Position numbers and translations under genes: made by a program
Notes under the pieces: model-generated
What the model saw: only the letters and a program-made list of their open reading frames with translations
What the model was told of the DNA's origin: nothing
Database searches by the model: none
Shown: positions 26,190-34,100 of the stretch, piece by piece
Position numbering within the stretch: the stretch's first letter is position 1
Layout: every line of letters begins with the position of its first letter
NCBI GenBank assembly: GCA_029202545.1
Contig: CP119311.1
Location: 1,922,001-1,986,000 of the forward strand
Direction of reading: 5' to 3'
DNA length: 64,000 nt
From: Candidatus Pseudobacter hemicellulosilyticus
Lineage (GTDB): Bacteria > Bacteroidota > Bacteroidia > Chitinophagales > Chitinophagaceae

Positions 26190-26590
26190 CGAAAAAATGT
26201 TTCAGAGTTTGGAATAATGATTGACCAGCACGGATGAACATGCGTCCATCGGGGCATTCAAAGGAAAAAGAATTGAATACGTTTGGATAAAAGATGTACG
26301 ATGGGGAGCGCTTACAGCCTTCCCTGAGCCCACATAGCTATTGGAGTATACTATAAAAGATGAACCATTACTGGTTTAATAAAACACACTATAAACTGGT
26401 GGAAATTGGAGCAAGAACAACTTAAAGTCTTGCGGGAATGGATTATCAGAGGATGAGTAGGAAAATGATAGTGCAAATATAAATAGCAGTATTCGAATAT
26501 GCAAGTACCTGCCCAAAATTTTTTCCACAGGAAAATTTGGGAAAATCTATACCCATATTGGATTGTAGGACTTTGGCTACACGGTGATGC
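26190..26590. other. Intergenic region of about 400 bases
   Basis: I see no gene here. It lies downstream of pdxA and upstream of the secreted protein gene, both on the minus strand. An imperfect inverted repeat at 26512-26541 (CCCAAA / TTTGGG with inner TTTT / AAAA) may form a 3' structure of the pdxA transcript, but no T-run follows it. Confidence 0.45.
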
Positions 26591-27691
26591 CTATTCGCTA
26601 TCCGGCACTTCCTCAAGGTTCTGGTCCACGGCATTGGCCAGGATCACGGAAGTCATTTTCTTGAGCGGGTTGCGGCGGTATTCAATATAGCCCTGGCGGC
26701 GGTTGATGATATCAATACATTCGTAGATAGCGGTCAGGAAAGAGCTGTGGTCAGCTTTGTTCTTGCCGGCAATGTCAAAAGCGGTGCCATGATCAGGAGA
26801 GGTGCGGATCACGGGCAGGCCGGCGGTGTAGTTCACGCCTTCACCCAGCGCCAGTGATTTGAAGGGGATCAGGCCCTGGTCGTGGTACATGGCCAGCACA
26901 GCATCAAATTTTTCATAATGTCTTCTTGCGAAGAATGCATCGGCGCTATAGGGGCCTACCACCAGCATGGAGCGTTTGGCTTCCTTGACGGCAGGTCTGA
27001 TGATCTCTTCTTCTTCTTTCCCGATCAGTCCTTCATCGCCTGCATGGGGGTTGAGGCCCAGTACGGCGATCTTGGGTTTATCGATCCCGAAATCCTTGAT
27101 CAGGGATTGGTTCATGATGGACAGTTTGGACAGGATATTTTCCCGGGTCACAAACTGGGCGGCTTCGGCCAGGGGCACATGCTCACTCAGCAGGCCAACA
27201 CGGAAATTGCCGGCAACCATCAGCATAAGGACGTCATTGACGCGGAAAGCATCTTTGAGGAAGGGCGTGTGGCCGGTGAAATTGAATTCGGCCGACTGCA
27301 CATTCTTTTTATGGATGGGGGCTGTTACCAGTCCCTGGATCTTTTGTTCTTTGAGGGCCTGTACGGCGGCGGTCAGTGATTTTACGGCATATTTACCGCC
27401 GATATCCGTCAGCTGGCCCGGGGTAATGGCAATTTCTTCTTCCCAGCAGTTGAAGATATTGATCTGTTTATGATTGATCCGGGTAAAATCCTTTATGTTC
27501 TGGTAATTGAAATTGAGTTCGGGCACCGACTTCTTGTAAAAGTTGATCACTTTATTGGAAGCGAAAATAATGGGCGTGCACATTTCCAGGATACGCTGGT
27601 CGGAAAATGTCTTCAGGACAAGTTCCGTTCCAATGCCGTTCAGGTCGCCGATTGAGATCCCGATAACGGGTTTTTGTAGCGGTGCGCTCAT
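26591..27691 (-). CDS. pdxA: 4-hydroxythreonine-4-phosphate dehydrogenase
   Basis: This 366-residue cytoplasmic enzyme oxidises 4-phosphohydroxy-L-threonine with NAD in the DXP-dependent vitamin B6 pathway. It starts with IGISIGDLNGIGTELVLK, the family's N-terminal signature. The three metal-binding histidines are visible in FTGHTPF, LNPHAGD and AMYHDQGL, and the substrate/NAD region TSPDHGTAFDIAGK is intact. It is slightly longer than E. coli PdxA (329), mainly through a C-terminal extension. It is divergent from rsmA with 43 bases between starts. In E. coli these two genes are also neighbours, in one operon, whereas here they face away from each other. Confidence 0.95.
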   Translation of the reverse strand: MSAPLQKPVIGISIGDLNGIGTELVLKTFSDQRILEMCTPIIFASNKVINFYKKSVPELNFNYQNIKDFTRINHKQINIFNCWEEEIAITPGQLTDIGGKYAVKSLTAAVQALKEQKIQGLVTAPIHKKNVQSAEFNFTGHTPFLKDAFRVNDVLMLMVAGNFRVGLLSEHVPLAEAAQFVTRENILSKLSIMNQSLIKDFGIDKPKIAVLGLNPHAGDEGLIGKEEEEIIRPAVKEAKRSMLVVGPYSADAFFARRHYEKFDAVLAMYHDQGLIPFKSLALGEGVNYTAGLPVIRTSPDHGTAFDIAGKNKADHSSFLTAIYECIDIINRRQGYIEYRRNPLKKMTSVILANAVDQNLEEVPDSE

Positions 27692-27734
27692 ATTTGTATG
27701 GATTCAGGGGGTGAAAATACGATATTTGCCTATC

Positions 27735-28487
27735 ATGTACACGTTAAAGAAATCTCTGGGTCAGCATTTTCTGAAGGATGAGAACGTCTCTGTCAGGATT
27801 GTAGAGGCGCTACAGGAGCATCCTTTCACGCAATTGCTGGAAGTGGGACCCGGTGGCGGCGCACTCACCAAATACCTGATGCGCCTGCCCAATATTGACC
27901 TTCGCTGTGTGGAGCTGGACGATGAGAAAGTGACCTGGCTGCTGCACACCTACCCGCAGCTGCAGGGAAAGATCATTCACCAGAGTTTCCTGGAGATCGG
28001 CAAGCCTTTTGAAGGCCCCTTTACGGTAGTAGGCAATTTCCCCTATAATATCTCTTCCCAGATCCTTTTCCGGATACTGGACTGGAGAGACAGTGTGGAA
28101 GGCATGGTAGGTATGTTCCAGAAAGAGGTGGCCCAGCGGGTGGCGGCCGGTGAAGGCAGCAAGACCTATGGCGTCACCAGCGTACTGGTGCAGGCCTTTT
28201 TCAAAGTGGATTATCTTTTTGAAGTTCCCGAGACTGCTTTCAACCCACCACCCAAAGTGAAAAGTGCTGTGATCCGGCTCAGGCCGCTGGAAAACCCTCC
28301 GGCCATCAGGAGCCAGTCCGCCCTGTTCAACCTGGTCAAAACGGCCTTCAACCAGCGGCGCAAGCAGTTGCGCAATGCGGTGAAAGGGCTGTTCACCCCG
28401 GAAGAGCTGCAGGATCCGCTGTTCAACCGGCGGGCCGAGCAGTTATCGGTCCGGGAATTTGCCGACCTGACCTTCCGGATGCGCTGA
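27735..28487 (+). CDS. rsmA: 16S rRNA (adenine1518/1519-N6)-dimethyltransferase
   Basis: This 250-residue methyltransferase (KsgA) dimethylates two adjacent adenines near the 3' end of 16S rRNA during 30S maturation. It begins LKKSLGQHFLKDENV, the diagnostic start. The SAM-binding motif I is LLEVGPGGGALT, the catalytic motif IV is NFPYNISS, and the C-terminal FNPPPKVKSAVIRL segment is present. The ATG at 27735 is used because the conserved SLGQHFL motif follows directly. A weak -7-like GATATTTG lies 7 bases upstream. It is slightly shorter than E. coli KsgA (273). Confidence 0.95.
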   Translation: MYTLKKSLGQHFLKDENVSVRIVEALQEHPFTQLLEVGPGGGALTKYLMRLPNIDLRCVELDDEKVTWLLHTYPQLQGKIIHQSFLEIGKPFEGPFTVVGNFPYNISSQILFRILDWRDSVEGMVGMFQKEVAQRVAAGEGSKTYGVTSVLVQAFFKVDYLFEVPETAFNPPPKVKSAVIRLRPLENPPAIRSQSALFNLVKTAFNQRRKQLRNAVKGLFTPEELQDPLFNRRAEQLSVREFADLTFRMR

Positions 28488-28542
28488 GCCCATACGGTCA
28501 TCCATCCTATTTACCCATAACATACCTTGAGAAGCGCAACAG

Positions 28543-29466
28543 ATGAAGAAAGTTATCATTACGGCGAAGGTGCATCCCTGGCTGCCGGAGACATTGGAGA
28601 AAAAAGGGTTCACCGTTATATATAGTCCAGCCATCAGCTATGAAGAGCTGGAGAACGCCATTGCCGGGGCAGAAGGGCTGATAGTGACTACCAGGCTGAC
28701 CATTGACAGGGCCATACTGGATAAAGCGCCGCAGCTGAAATGGATCGGCCGGCTGGGCAGCGGCATGGAACTGATAGATGTGCCCTATGCAGAAAGTAAG
28801 GGTATCCTTTGCGTCAGCAGTCCCGAAGGCAACCGCAATGCGGTGGCGGAGCATATGCTGGGCATGCTGCTGAACCTGCTGAACAAGATGAACAGCAGTA
28901 TGGCTTCTATCTGTGAAGGGCAGTGGATCCGTGACGCCAATCGCGGTACGGAGCTGACGGGCAAAACGGTGGGCATTATTGGCTATGGCAATACCGGTAG
29001 TGCGTTTGCCAAGCTGCTCAGTGCTTTTGATGTTACGGTGCTGGCGCTGGATAAATATAAATTCGGTTTTGCCAAAGGGTATGTCCGGGAGGCCAACCTG
29101 GAGCAGATTGCCCGGTATGCGGATGTGGTGAGCCTGCACCTGCCCCTGACGGAAGAGACCTTCCACTACGCCAATGATGCTTTTTTTCAGCAGCTGGAAA
29201 GAAAGCCCTTTTTCATCAATGCTTCCCGGGGAAAGGTGCAGGAAACGGCCGCCATCATCCGTGCCCTGCAGGCTGGTAAGATTGCCGGCGCAGGCCTGGA
29301 TGTACTGGAAAACGAAAAGCTGGAAACCTATTCCGGGGAACAGCGGGAGCAGCTGAACTGGCTGCTGGCCCAGCCCAACGTACTGATCACTCCGCATACG
29401 GCGGGATACAGTCATGAGGCTTTTTACAAGATGGCTGCTGTGGTAGTAGAGAAGCTGAAATTATAA
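28543..29466 (+). CDS. D-2-hydroxyacid dehydrogenase, SerA-like
   Basis: This 307-residue cytoplasmic NAD-dependent enzyme has the substrate domain split around a central Rossmann domain. The NAD-binding GIIGYGNTGSAF is intact. The catalytic set is visible: Arg in NASRGKVQ, Glu in LDVLENE and His in TPHTAGYS. It lacks the C-terminal ACT domain of long 3-phosphoglycerate dehydrogenases, so it may be a short PGDH or a general 2-hydroxyacid reductase. It lies 55 bases after rsmA and may be cotranscribed with it. No serC or serB is nearby to decide the substrate. Confidence 0.85.
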   Translation: MKKVIITAKVHPWLPETLEKKGFTVIYSPAISYEELENAIAGAEGLIVTTRLTIDRAILDKAPQLKWIGRLGSGMELIDVPYAESKGILCVSSPEGNRNAVAEHMLGMLLNLLNKMNSSMASICEGQWIRDANRGTELTGKTVGIIGYGNTGSAFAKLLSAFDVTVLALDKYKFGFAKGYVREANLEQIARYADVVSLHLPLTEETFHYANDAFFQQLERKPFFINASRGKVQETAAIIRALQAGKIAGAGLDVLENEKLETYSGEQREQLNWLLAQPNVLITPHTAGYSHEAFYKMAAVVVEKLKL

Positions 29467-29716
29467 GCTCATTAAAATCGGGCGTTTGATGGTTAACCGC
29501 CAGCCTTTCGCCAACTGGTAGCTGATGACCATGTCCTTATAAAATAAACCCTTAGAAGGAAGGCTATTCAGCCGGCAGGCCACAGGGATCTGTCCAACTT
29601 ACATATTAATGGCTGCAAGGGTTTGTGGCCTTTACCCTTACCGGAAACTTATTTACGAAAGCCGGTGATTGAGCATGCAGGCCTTTCCCGGGGCGGGTTT
29701 TTTGCCAAAATTGTTT
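29467..29716. other. Intergenic region upstream of the greA leader
   Basis: No gene is seen in about 250 bases. An 8-bp inverted repeat, AGGCCACA (29577-29584) / TGTGGCCT (29624-29631), encloses a 39-nt loop and could be part of a structured RNA or the 3' end of the dehydrogenase transcript. Confidence 0.35.
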
Positions 29717-29724
29717 TATTTTTG
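29717..29724 (+). promoter_or_regulatory. -7 promoter box of greA
   Basis: TATTTTTG matches TAnnTTTG. The expected transcript start is near 29731, about 100 bases before the greA ATG and just before a terminator-like hairpin. Confidence 0.55.
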
Positions 29725-29742
29725 TTTTGTTACATAATCGTG

Positions 29743-29781
29743 CAACGCTTCAGCGCTCACCTGAGGCGTTGTTCTTTTTTT
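29743..29781 (+). terminator. Leader terminator or attenuator upstream of greA
   Basis: CAACGCTTCAG (29743-29753) pairs with CTGAGGCGTTG (29761-29771), giving 11 pairs with one wobble around a 7-nt loop. TTCTTTTTTT follows. It has the form of an intrinsic terminator placed about 12 nt after the expected transcript start, so it could truncate most greA transcripts. It could instead terminate read-through from upstream. Confidence 0.65.
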
Positions 29782-29817
29782 CTATTTACGGAAGACAAAT
29801 AGCTTCCACTTAAACAG

Positions 29818-29824
29818 AAGGAGG
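29818..29824 (+). promoter_or_regulatory. Perfect Shine-Dalgarno sequence of greA
   Basis: AAGGAGG ends 5 bases before the greA ATG. Strong SD sequences are rare in Bacteroidota, whose ribosomes largely ignore them. An upstream CTTCC at 29802-29806 could pair with GGAGG and mask it. Confidence 0.75.
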
Positions 29825-29829
29825 TCCTT

Positions 29830-30303
29830 ATGAGCAGTGTTTTGTATGTAACCAAAGAAACACTCGAACAAATGAAAGACGAATTGCTGCGTATGCGTAC
29901 GGTTGACAGACCTGCTGCTGCGCGCGCCATTGCAGAAGCCCGCGAAAAGGGCGATCTGAAAGAAAATGCAGAATACGATGCGGCCAAAGAGGCGCAGGGT
30001 ATACTGGAAGCTAAGTTGAAAAAGCTGGAGACAGATGTAGCCAGCGCCCGGATACTGGATGCAGACAACGTGGATACCAGCAAGGTTTCTATTCTCACCA
30101 AGGTAACGCTGCTGAACATGAATACCAAGAAGCAGCTGACCTACCAGATTGTGTCCGAAAAAGAAGCGGACCTGAAGCTGGGTAAGATATCTGTTACTTC
30201 TCCCATCGGCAAAGGCCTGCTTGGTAAAGCAGTAGGCGAAATTGCCGAAGTACAGATACCAGCAGGTATGGTCAAATTCAAAGTAGAGAACATCACAGTA
30301 TAA
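29830..30303 (+). CDS. greA: Transcription elongation factor GreA
   Basis: This 157-residue factor enters the RNA polymerase secondary channel and stimulates cleavage of backtracked RNA. The N-terminal coiled coil is clear (ETLEQMKDELLRMRTVDRPAA), with the tip acidic residues in KGDLKENAEYDAAKEAQG. The C-terminal FKBP-like domain ends in SPIGKGLLGKAVGE. The length equals that of E. coli GreA (158). The gene has its own promoter, a leader terminator and a perfect SD, an unusually elaborate 5' region for this phylum. A terminator follows directly. Confidence 0.96.
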   Translation: MSSVLYVTKETLEQMKDELLRMRTVDRPAAARAIAEAREKGDLKENAEYDAAKEAQGILEAKLKKLETDVASARILDADNVDTSKVSILTKVTLLNMNTKKQLTYQIVSEKEADLKLGKISVTSPIGKGLLGKAVGEIAEVQIPAGMVKFKVENITV

Positions 30304-30310
30304 TTTCCTA

Positions 30311-30333
30311 ACCCCGGTCAGTCCGGGGTTTTT
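30311..30333 (+). terminator. Intrinsic terminator of greA
   Basis: ACCCCGG (30311-30317) pairs with CCGGGGT (30323-30329) around TCAGT, followed by a short T-run (TTTTT). It lies 8 bases past the greA stop. Confidence 0.8.
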
Positions 30334-30350
30334 ATTGAATACCCATCCAT

Positions 30351-30752
30351 ATGACATTATTCTCCAAGATCATTGCCGGCGAGATCCCTTCTTACAAAAT
30401 AGCAGAGAACGACCAGTTCTTCGCCTTCCTGGATATTTTCCCCCTGCAGGACGGCCATGTGCTGGTGATCCCCAAAATTGAAGTGGACAAGTTCTTTGAT
30501 GTTCCGGATGAGTATATGGCTAACCTGTTATTGTTTGCCAAGCCCATTGCACAGGCTATTGAGCGGGCCTTTGACTGCAACCGCTGCGGGCTGGCGGTAG
30601 TAGGGCTGGAAGTGCCGCATGCACACCTGCACCTGGTGCCTGTAAATGATATGGACGACCTCAATTTTACGAAGGGTAAAAAGAAACGCAGCCCGGAACA
30701 ATTGAAGGCCGCTCAGGAAAAGATACTGGCGCAACTCACTTCAGTTTCCTGA
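30351..30752 (+). CDS. HIT-family nucleotide hydrolase (Hint-like)
   Basis: This 133-residue cytoplasmic protein carries the histidine triad as PHAHLHLVP (H90, H92, H94, with H92 or its neighbour as the nucleophile by family analogy). It opens with LFSKIIAGEIPSYK, the usual Hint/PKCI start. Members hydrolyse purine nucleoside phosphoramidates and adenylylated lysine. The C-terminal tail (KGKKKRSPEQLKAAQEKI) is longer and more basic than in the shortest members. The 3' end overlaps the convergent ruvC gene by 17 bases. Confidence 0.92.
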   Translation: MTLFSKIIAGEIPSYKIAENDQFFAFLDIFPLQDGHVLVIPKIEVDKFFDVPDEYMANLLLFAKPIAQAIERAFDCNRCGLAVVGLEVPHAHLHLVPVNDMDDLNFTKGKKKRSPEQLKAAQEKILAQLTSVS

Positions 30753-31308
30753 TCCTTTCCGGATTTTTAGAGACAAAATCTTCCCAACCTTTCAGTACCC
30801 TGGCATTTCCCGGCAGCAGCACCCTTTCCTGGAAATGATGGCAAACGGCCACCGCCAGGGCATCGGACACGTCAAAAGAGGCCAGGGTAGCGGTTTGCAG
30901 TGAGAGCAGCTGCTGCAGCATTTTCCATACCTGCTCCTTATCGGCATTACCGTTGCCGGTGATGGACTGTTTTATTTTTTTGGGAGAATATTCCGCCACC
31001 TGGAGGCCGGCCTGCATGGCCGCCGCAATGGCCACGCCCTGGGCGCGGCCCAGTTTCAGCATACTCTGCACGTTCTTGCCAAAGAAGGGTGCTTCAATGG
31101 CAAAGTACTGTGGCCGGTGTCGGCTGATCAGCTCCGTTATTTTGATATGAATGAGGTGCAGCCGTTCATGATTATCTTTCTTTGCGCTGAGCTTCAGCAC
31201 ATCCATGTCCAGGACCTGCATGCTGCGCGGCGTTGCAGCAATAATACTATACCCCATCAGTAAGGTGCCGGGGTCAACGCCGAGAATTATTTTGGATGTG
31301 TTTTGCAA
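30736..31308 (-). CDS. ruvC: Holliday junction resolvase RuvC
   Basis: This 190-residue endonuclease cuts Holliday junctions bound by RuvAB. The four catalytic carboxylates are visible: D12 (GVDPGT), E72 (AIEAPFF), D146 and D149 (FDVSDALA), matching E. coli D7, E66, D138 and D141. No ATG precedes the catalytic D12 in frame, and an upstream stop (TGA) lies six codons back, so the start is taken as TTG at 31306-31308. That TTG shares the palindrome TTGCAA with the divergent neighbour. The gene's 3' end overlaps the HIT gene. ruvB lies 13 kb away on the other strand. Confidence 0.93.
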   Translation of the reverse strand: MQNTSKIILGVDPGTLLMGYSIIAATPRSMQVLDMDVLKLSAKKDNHERLHLIHIKITELISRHRPQYFAIEAPFFGKNVQSMLKLGRAQGVAIAAAMQAGLQVAEYSPKKIKQSITGNGNADKEQVWKMLQQLLSLQTATLASFDVSDALAVAVCHHFQERVLLPGNARVLKGWEDFVSKNPERIRKLK

Positions 31309-32400
31309 TGGAGTGAGCAGGATTCAATTAATTTGTACAATCATTTGTTGCCGCTGAACAAAAATATCAAAATTATCCTCAACTATGTGATTGGGCCGTT
31401 GGTGTTTTGCCTGCTGGCCTGGTCCATTTACCAGCAATTATACCGGCAACCCAACTGGCAGGATTCCTTACAGCAGTTATTGTTTGCCATAAAAGGTCCG
31501 GCCTTATGGCAGCTGCTGCTGGTAATAGCGGCCATGCTGCTGAACTGGGGCATTGAGGCCCGCAAATGGCAGCTGGTCATCAACCGTATCCAGCCCATTT
31601 CCCTGCTCCAGTCATTCAAAGCTATTTTTACCGGCAATACCCTGGCTTTTTTTACGCCCAACCGGATCGGTGAGTACATGGGCCGGATATTGTATATACC
31701 GGAAGGAAAAAGGATCCAGGCCATTTCCCTGACGGTGGTCTGCAGTATGGCCCAGCTGATAGTGACCCTGGTGGCGGGTGCAGGCGCGCTGCTCTATATC
31801 CGGCAGGTACAGGCGGGTAAGGCCGGGGGGGAAACGGGCATCCTGCTCTGGACGGATGCGGTGCTGTCCGTGACCATTGTCCTGGCGGCCCTTTTAACAT
31901 TATTTTATTTCCGGTTTGCCTGGCTGGTGCGCTGGATGGAGAAAATACCCCGGATTGAGCGCTTTGTAACCTATATCAGGGTTTTAGATTCATTTAACGC
32001 AACTATCCTGTGGCGGATACTGTCTTTATCTGTAGCCCGTTATGCCGTTTTTTTAGGGCAGTATTATTTGCTCTTTGCCGTATTTAATGTGTCCCTGAGC
32101 CTGGCCCAGGTGGCCGGGTCCATGGGTGTAGTTTTCCTGGTGCTGGCCATTATGCCCTCCATTGCGGCGCTGACCGACCTGGGCGTGCGCTGGAAGGCCA
32201 GTATTGAGCTGGTACAATTTTTTAGTGACAATGTGATAGGGGTTTTGGCGACTTCGTTGTCTATTTGGTTTATCAATTTGGTAATTCCGGCCCTCATCGG
32301 AAGTTTACTAATTTTAAGTGTCCGTATATTTAGGTACGGAAACAGGATCGAAGGGCCGGGGTCAGGAAACAACGGACCGCCAACCGGCAGGGATTTATAA
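31303..32400 (+). CDS. Lysylphosphatidylglycerol synthase TM-like membrane protein
   Basis: This protein of up to 365 residues has about eight hydrophobic segments and belongs to the flippase-like, UPF0104/LPG_synthase_TM group. Markers are NWGIEARKWQLV, FTPNRIGEYMGR and LGVRWKASIE. Members are thought to move or modify lipids in the inner membrane, but the Bacteroidota ones are mostly uncharacterised. No in-frame ATG lies near the N-terminus. TTG at 31303 is the most upstream option. TTG at 31333 or GTG at 31387 would shorten it by 10 or 28 residues. The DUF3108 gene follows 2 bases after the stop, so the two are cotranscribed. Confidence 0.78.
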   Translation: MQWSEQDSINLYNHLLPLNKNIKIILNYVIGPLVFCLLAWSIYQQLYRQPNWQDSLQQLLFAIKGPALWQLLLVIAAMLLNWGIEARKWQLVINRIQPISLLQSFKAIFTGNTLAFFTPNRIGEYMGRILYIPEGKRIQAISLTVVCSMAQLIVTLVAGAGALLYIRQVQAGKAGGETGILLWTDAVLSVTIVLAALLTLFYFRFAWLVRWMEKIPRIERFVTYIRVLDSFNATILWRILSLSVARYAVFLGQYYLLFAVFNVSLSLAQVAGSMGVVFLVLAIMPSIAALTDLGVRWKASIELVQFFSDNVIGVLATSLSIWFINLVIPALIGSLLILSVRIFRYGNRIEGPGSGNNGPPTGRDL

Positions 32401-32402
32401 CA

Positions 32403-33215
32403 ATGAATAGGTTATCCATGAAAGTATTAAAATCTGTCGCACTCTTATTGCTTACCGTAGCCAGCTTCCCTCTGAAAGCAGGGGATAATATGTGTGGGAT
32501 CCGCAATACGTCCTTCCAGGCGGGTGAAAGCATCACTTTCAAAGTATTTTATACGGTGGTAGGCGCCTATTTCGGGGCCGGCGAAGCCACTTTCAACACG
32601 GAGCTGGAAAAGCTGAACAACAAGCCGGTATACCATGTAACGGGTGAGGGCAAGACCTACAGCTTCTATGATAATTTTTTCCGGGTAAGGGATAAATACG
32701 AAACCTTTATAGATACGGCCACCCTGCAGCCGCTCCGCTTTATCCGCAATGTGGACGAAGGGGGGTACAAGAAATTTGAGAATGTCACTTTCAATAAGGC
32801 TACCAATACGGCTGTTACCACCAAGGGCGTGTTCAAAACCCCTGAATGCGTACAGGACGTACTGAGCGCCATCTTCTACGCCCGGAATATTGACTTCGAT
32901 AAATACAAGTCTGGCGACAAGATCAATTTCTCCCTGTTCCTGGACAACGAGGTCTATGAAATGTATATCCGCTACCTGGGCAAGGAAACGGTGAAAACCA
33001 AGTATGGGAAATTCAGGGCCATCAAGTTCAAGCCCCTGCTGATCAAGGGTACTATCTTTGAAGGCGGGGAGAAAATGACCGTCTGGGTGAGTGATGACAG
33101 GAACCGCCTGCCGGTCCGCATTGAAAGTCCTATTTCCGTGGGCAGTGTGAAAGTGGATATGATCAGCTACCGCAACCTGCGGTACCCGCTTTCTTCATTG
33201 ACCAGCCTTCGGTGA
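32403..33215 (+). CDS. DUF3108 family periplasmic protein
   Basis: This 270-residue protein has an N-terminal signal (residues 5-26, ending LKAGDN). The mature part is beta-rich and follows the DUF3108 pattern: GESITFKVFYTVVGAYFGAG, then YHVTGEGKTYSFYDNFF, and a C-terminal VWVSDDRNRLPVRIES. Proteins of this family have an outer-membrane-associated lipid-carrier-like fold in structural surveys, but their role is not established. It starts 2 bases after the flippase-like gene, which suggests a shared envelope-lipid function by inference. No terminator was identified after it. Confidence 0.85.
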   Translation: MNRLSMKVLKSVALLLLTVASFPLKAGDNMCGIRNTSFQAGESITFKVFYTVVGAYFGAGEATFNTELEKLNNKPVYHVTGEGKTYSFYDNFFRVRDKYETFIDTATLQPLRFIRNVDEGGYKKFENVTFNKATNTAVTTKGVFKTPECVQDVLSAIFYARNIDFDKYKSGDKINFSLFLDNEVYEMYIRYLGKETVKTKYGKFRAIKFKPLLIKGTIFEGGEKMTVWVSDDRNRLPVRIESPISVGSVKVDMISYRNLRYPLSSLTSLR

Positions 33216-33248
33216 AGGACAGAACCGGGGACGGCTATCCTTGCTTCA

Positions 33249-34088
33249 TCAGATATCGCTCAGCCTGAATATATCTCCCTGGCGGATCCCATTTTCCGTC
33301 ATCTGTAACGTACAGCATTCGTTTACGGGATCATGTTCAAAGAAGAGGATATACTCTTCTTCCTGTGCTTCCTGCAGGAAAGTCTTCTTCTCCCGCAGCG
33401 TGGTGAGCGGGAACATATCATAAGCCATTACATAAGGAATAGGCAGGTGTGCCACAGAAGGCAGCAGGTCCGCCATATAGAGGATGGTCCTGTTCTTATA
33501 ACGCAGCTGGGGAAGCATCATGGCATCCGTATGGCCGTATACAAAGCGGACCTTGAAATGGTCGGCGAAAAGGATACCATCTGTAGGCTCTACAAATTTC
33601 AGCTGGCCACTTTCCTGGATGGGCATGATATTGTCTTTCAGGAAAGAGGCTTTCTCACGGTCATTGGGCTGAACGGCCCATTCCCAGTGGGGCAGGTTAC
33701 TCCAATAGACGGCGTTTTTAAAGGCTGGCACCAGCTTTTCGCCCTCACGTACAATACTGCCGCCACAGTGGTCAAAATGCAGGTGGGTGAGGAATACGTC
33801 TGTGATATCGTTCCGGTGAAAGCCATGAGCGGCCAGGGACTTGTCCAGGGTATCATCCCCGTTGAGGTGGTAATGACCAAAGAATTTGGCGTCCTGCTTA
33901 TCGCCAAGGCCGTTGTCTACCAGGATCAGGCGGTTGCCGTCTTCTATCAGCAGGCAGCGCATGGCCCAGTTACAGAGATTATTACTGTCGGGTGGATTGA
34001 GTTTTTGCCAGATGGATCTGGGCACAACGCCAAACATGGCGCCGCCATCGAGCTTGAAGTTTCCGGTATGGATTGAGTACAGGTTCAT
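33249..34088 (-). CDS. MBL-fold hydrolase, lactonase-like
   Basis: This 279-residue protein has the MBL core motif FLTHLHFDHCGG (H102, H104, D106, H107). Further metal ligands are expected at YGHTDAM, in MADLLPS and in FFEHDP. The wide spacing and N-terminal DGGAMFGVVPRSIW stretch resemble the N-acyl-homoserine-lactonase-like branch, which also includes phosphodiesterase-like and detoxifying enzymes. The substrate is unknown. It has no signal peptide. It follows the UMF1 transporter gene by 12 bases on the same strand, so they share an operon. Confidence 0.85.
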   Translation of the reverse strand: MNLYSIHTGNFKLDGGAMFGVVPRSIWQKLNPPDSNNLCNWAMRCLLIEDGNRLILVDNGLGDKQDAKFFGHYHLNGDDTLDKSLAAHGFHRNDITDVFLTHLHFDHCGGSIVREGEKLVPAFKNAVYWSNLPHWEWAVQPNDREKASFLKDNIMPIQESGQLKFVEPTDGILFADHFKVRFVYGHTDAMMLPQLRYKNRTILYMADLLPSVAHLPIPYVMAYDMFPLTTLREKKTFLQEAQEEEYILFFEHDPVNECCTLQMTENGIRQGDIFRLSDI

Positions 34089-34100
34089 ACAAATTAGATT

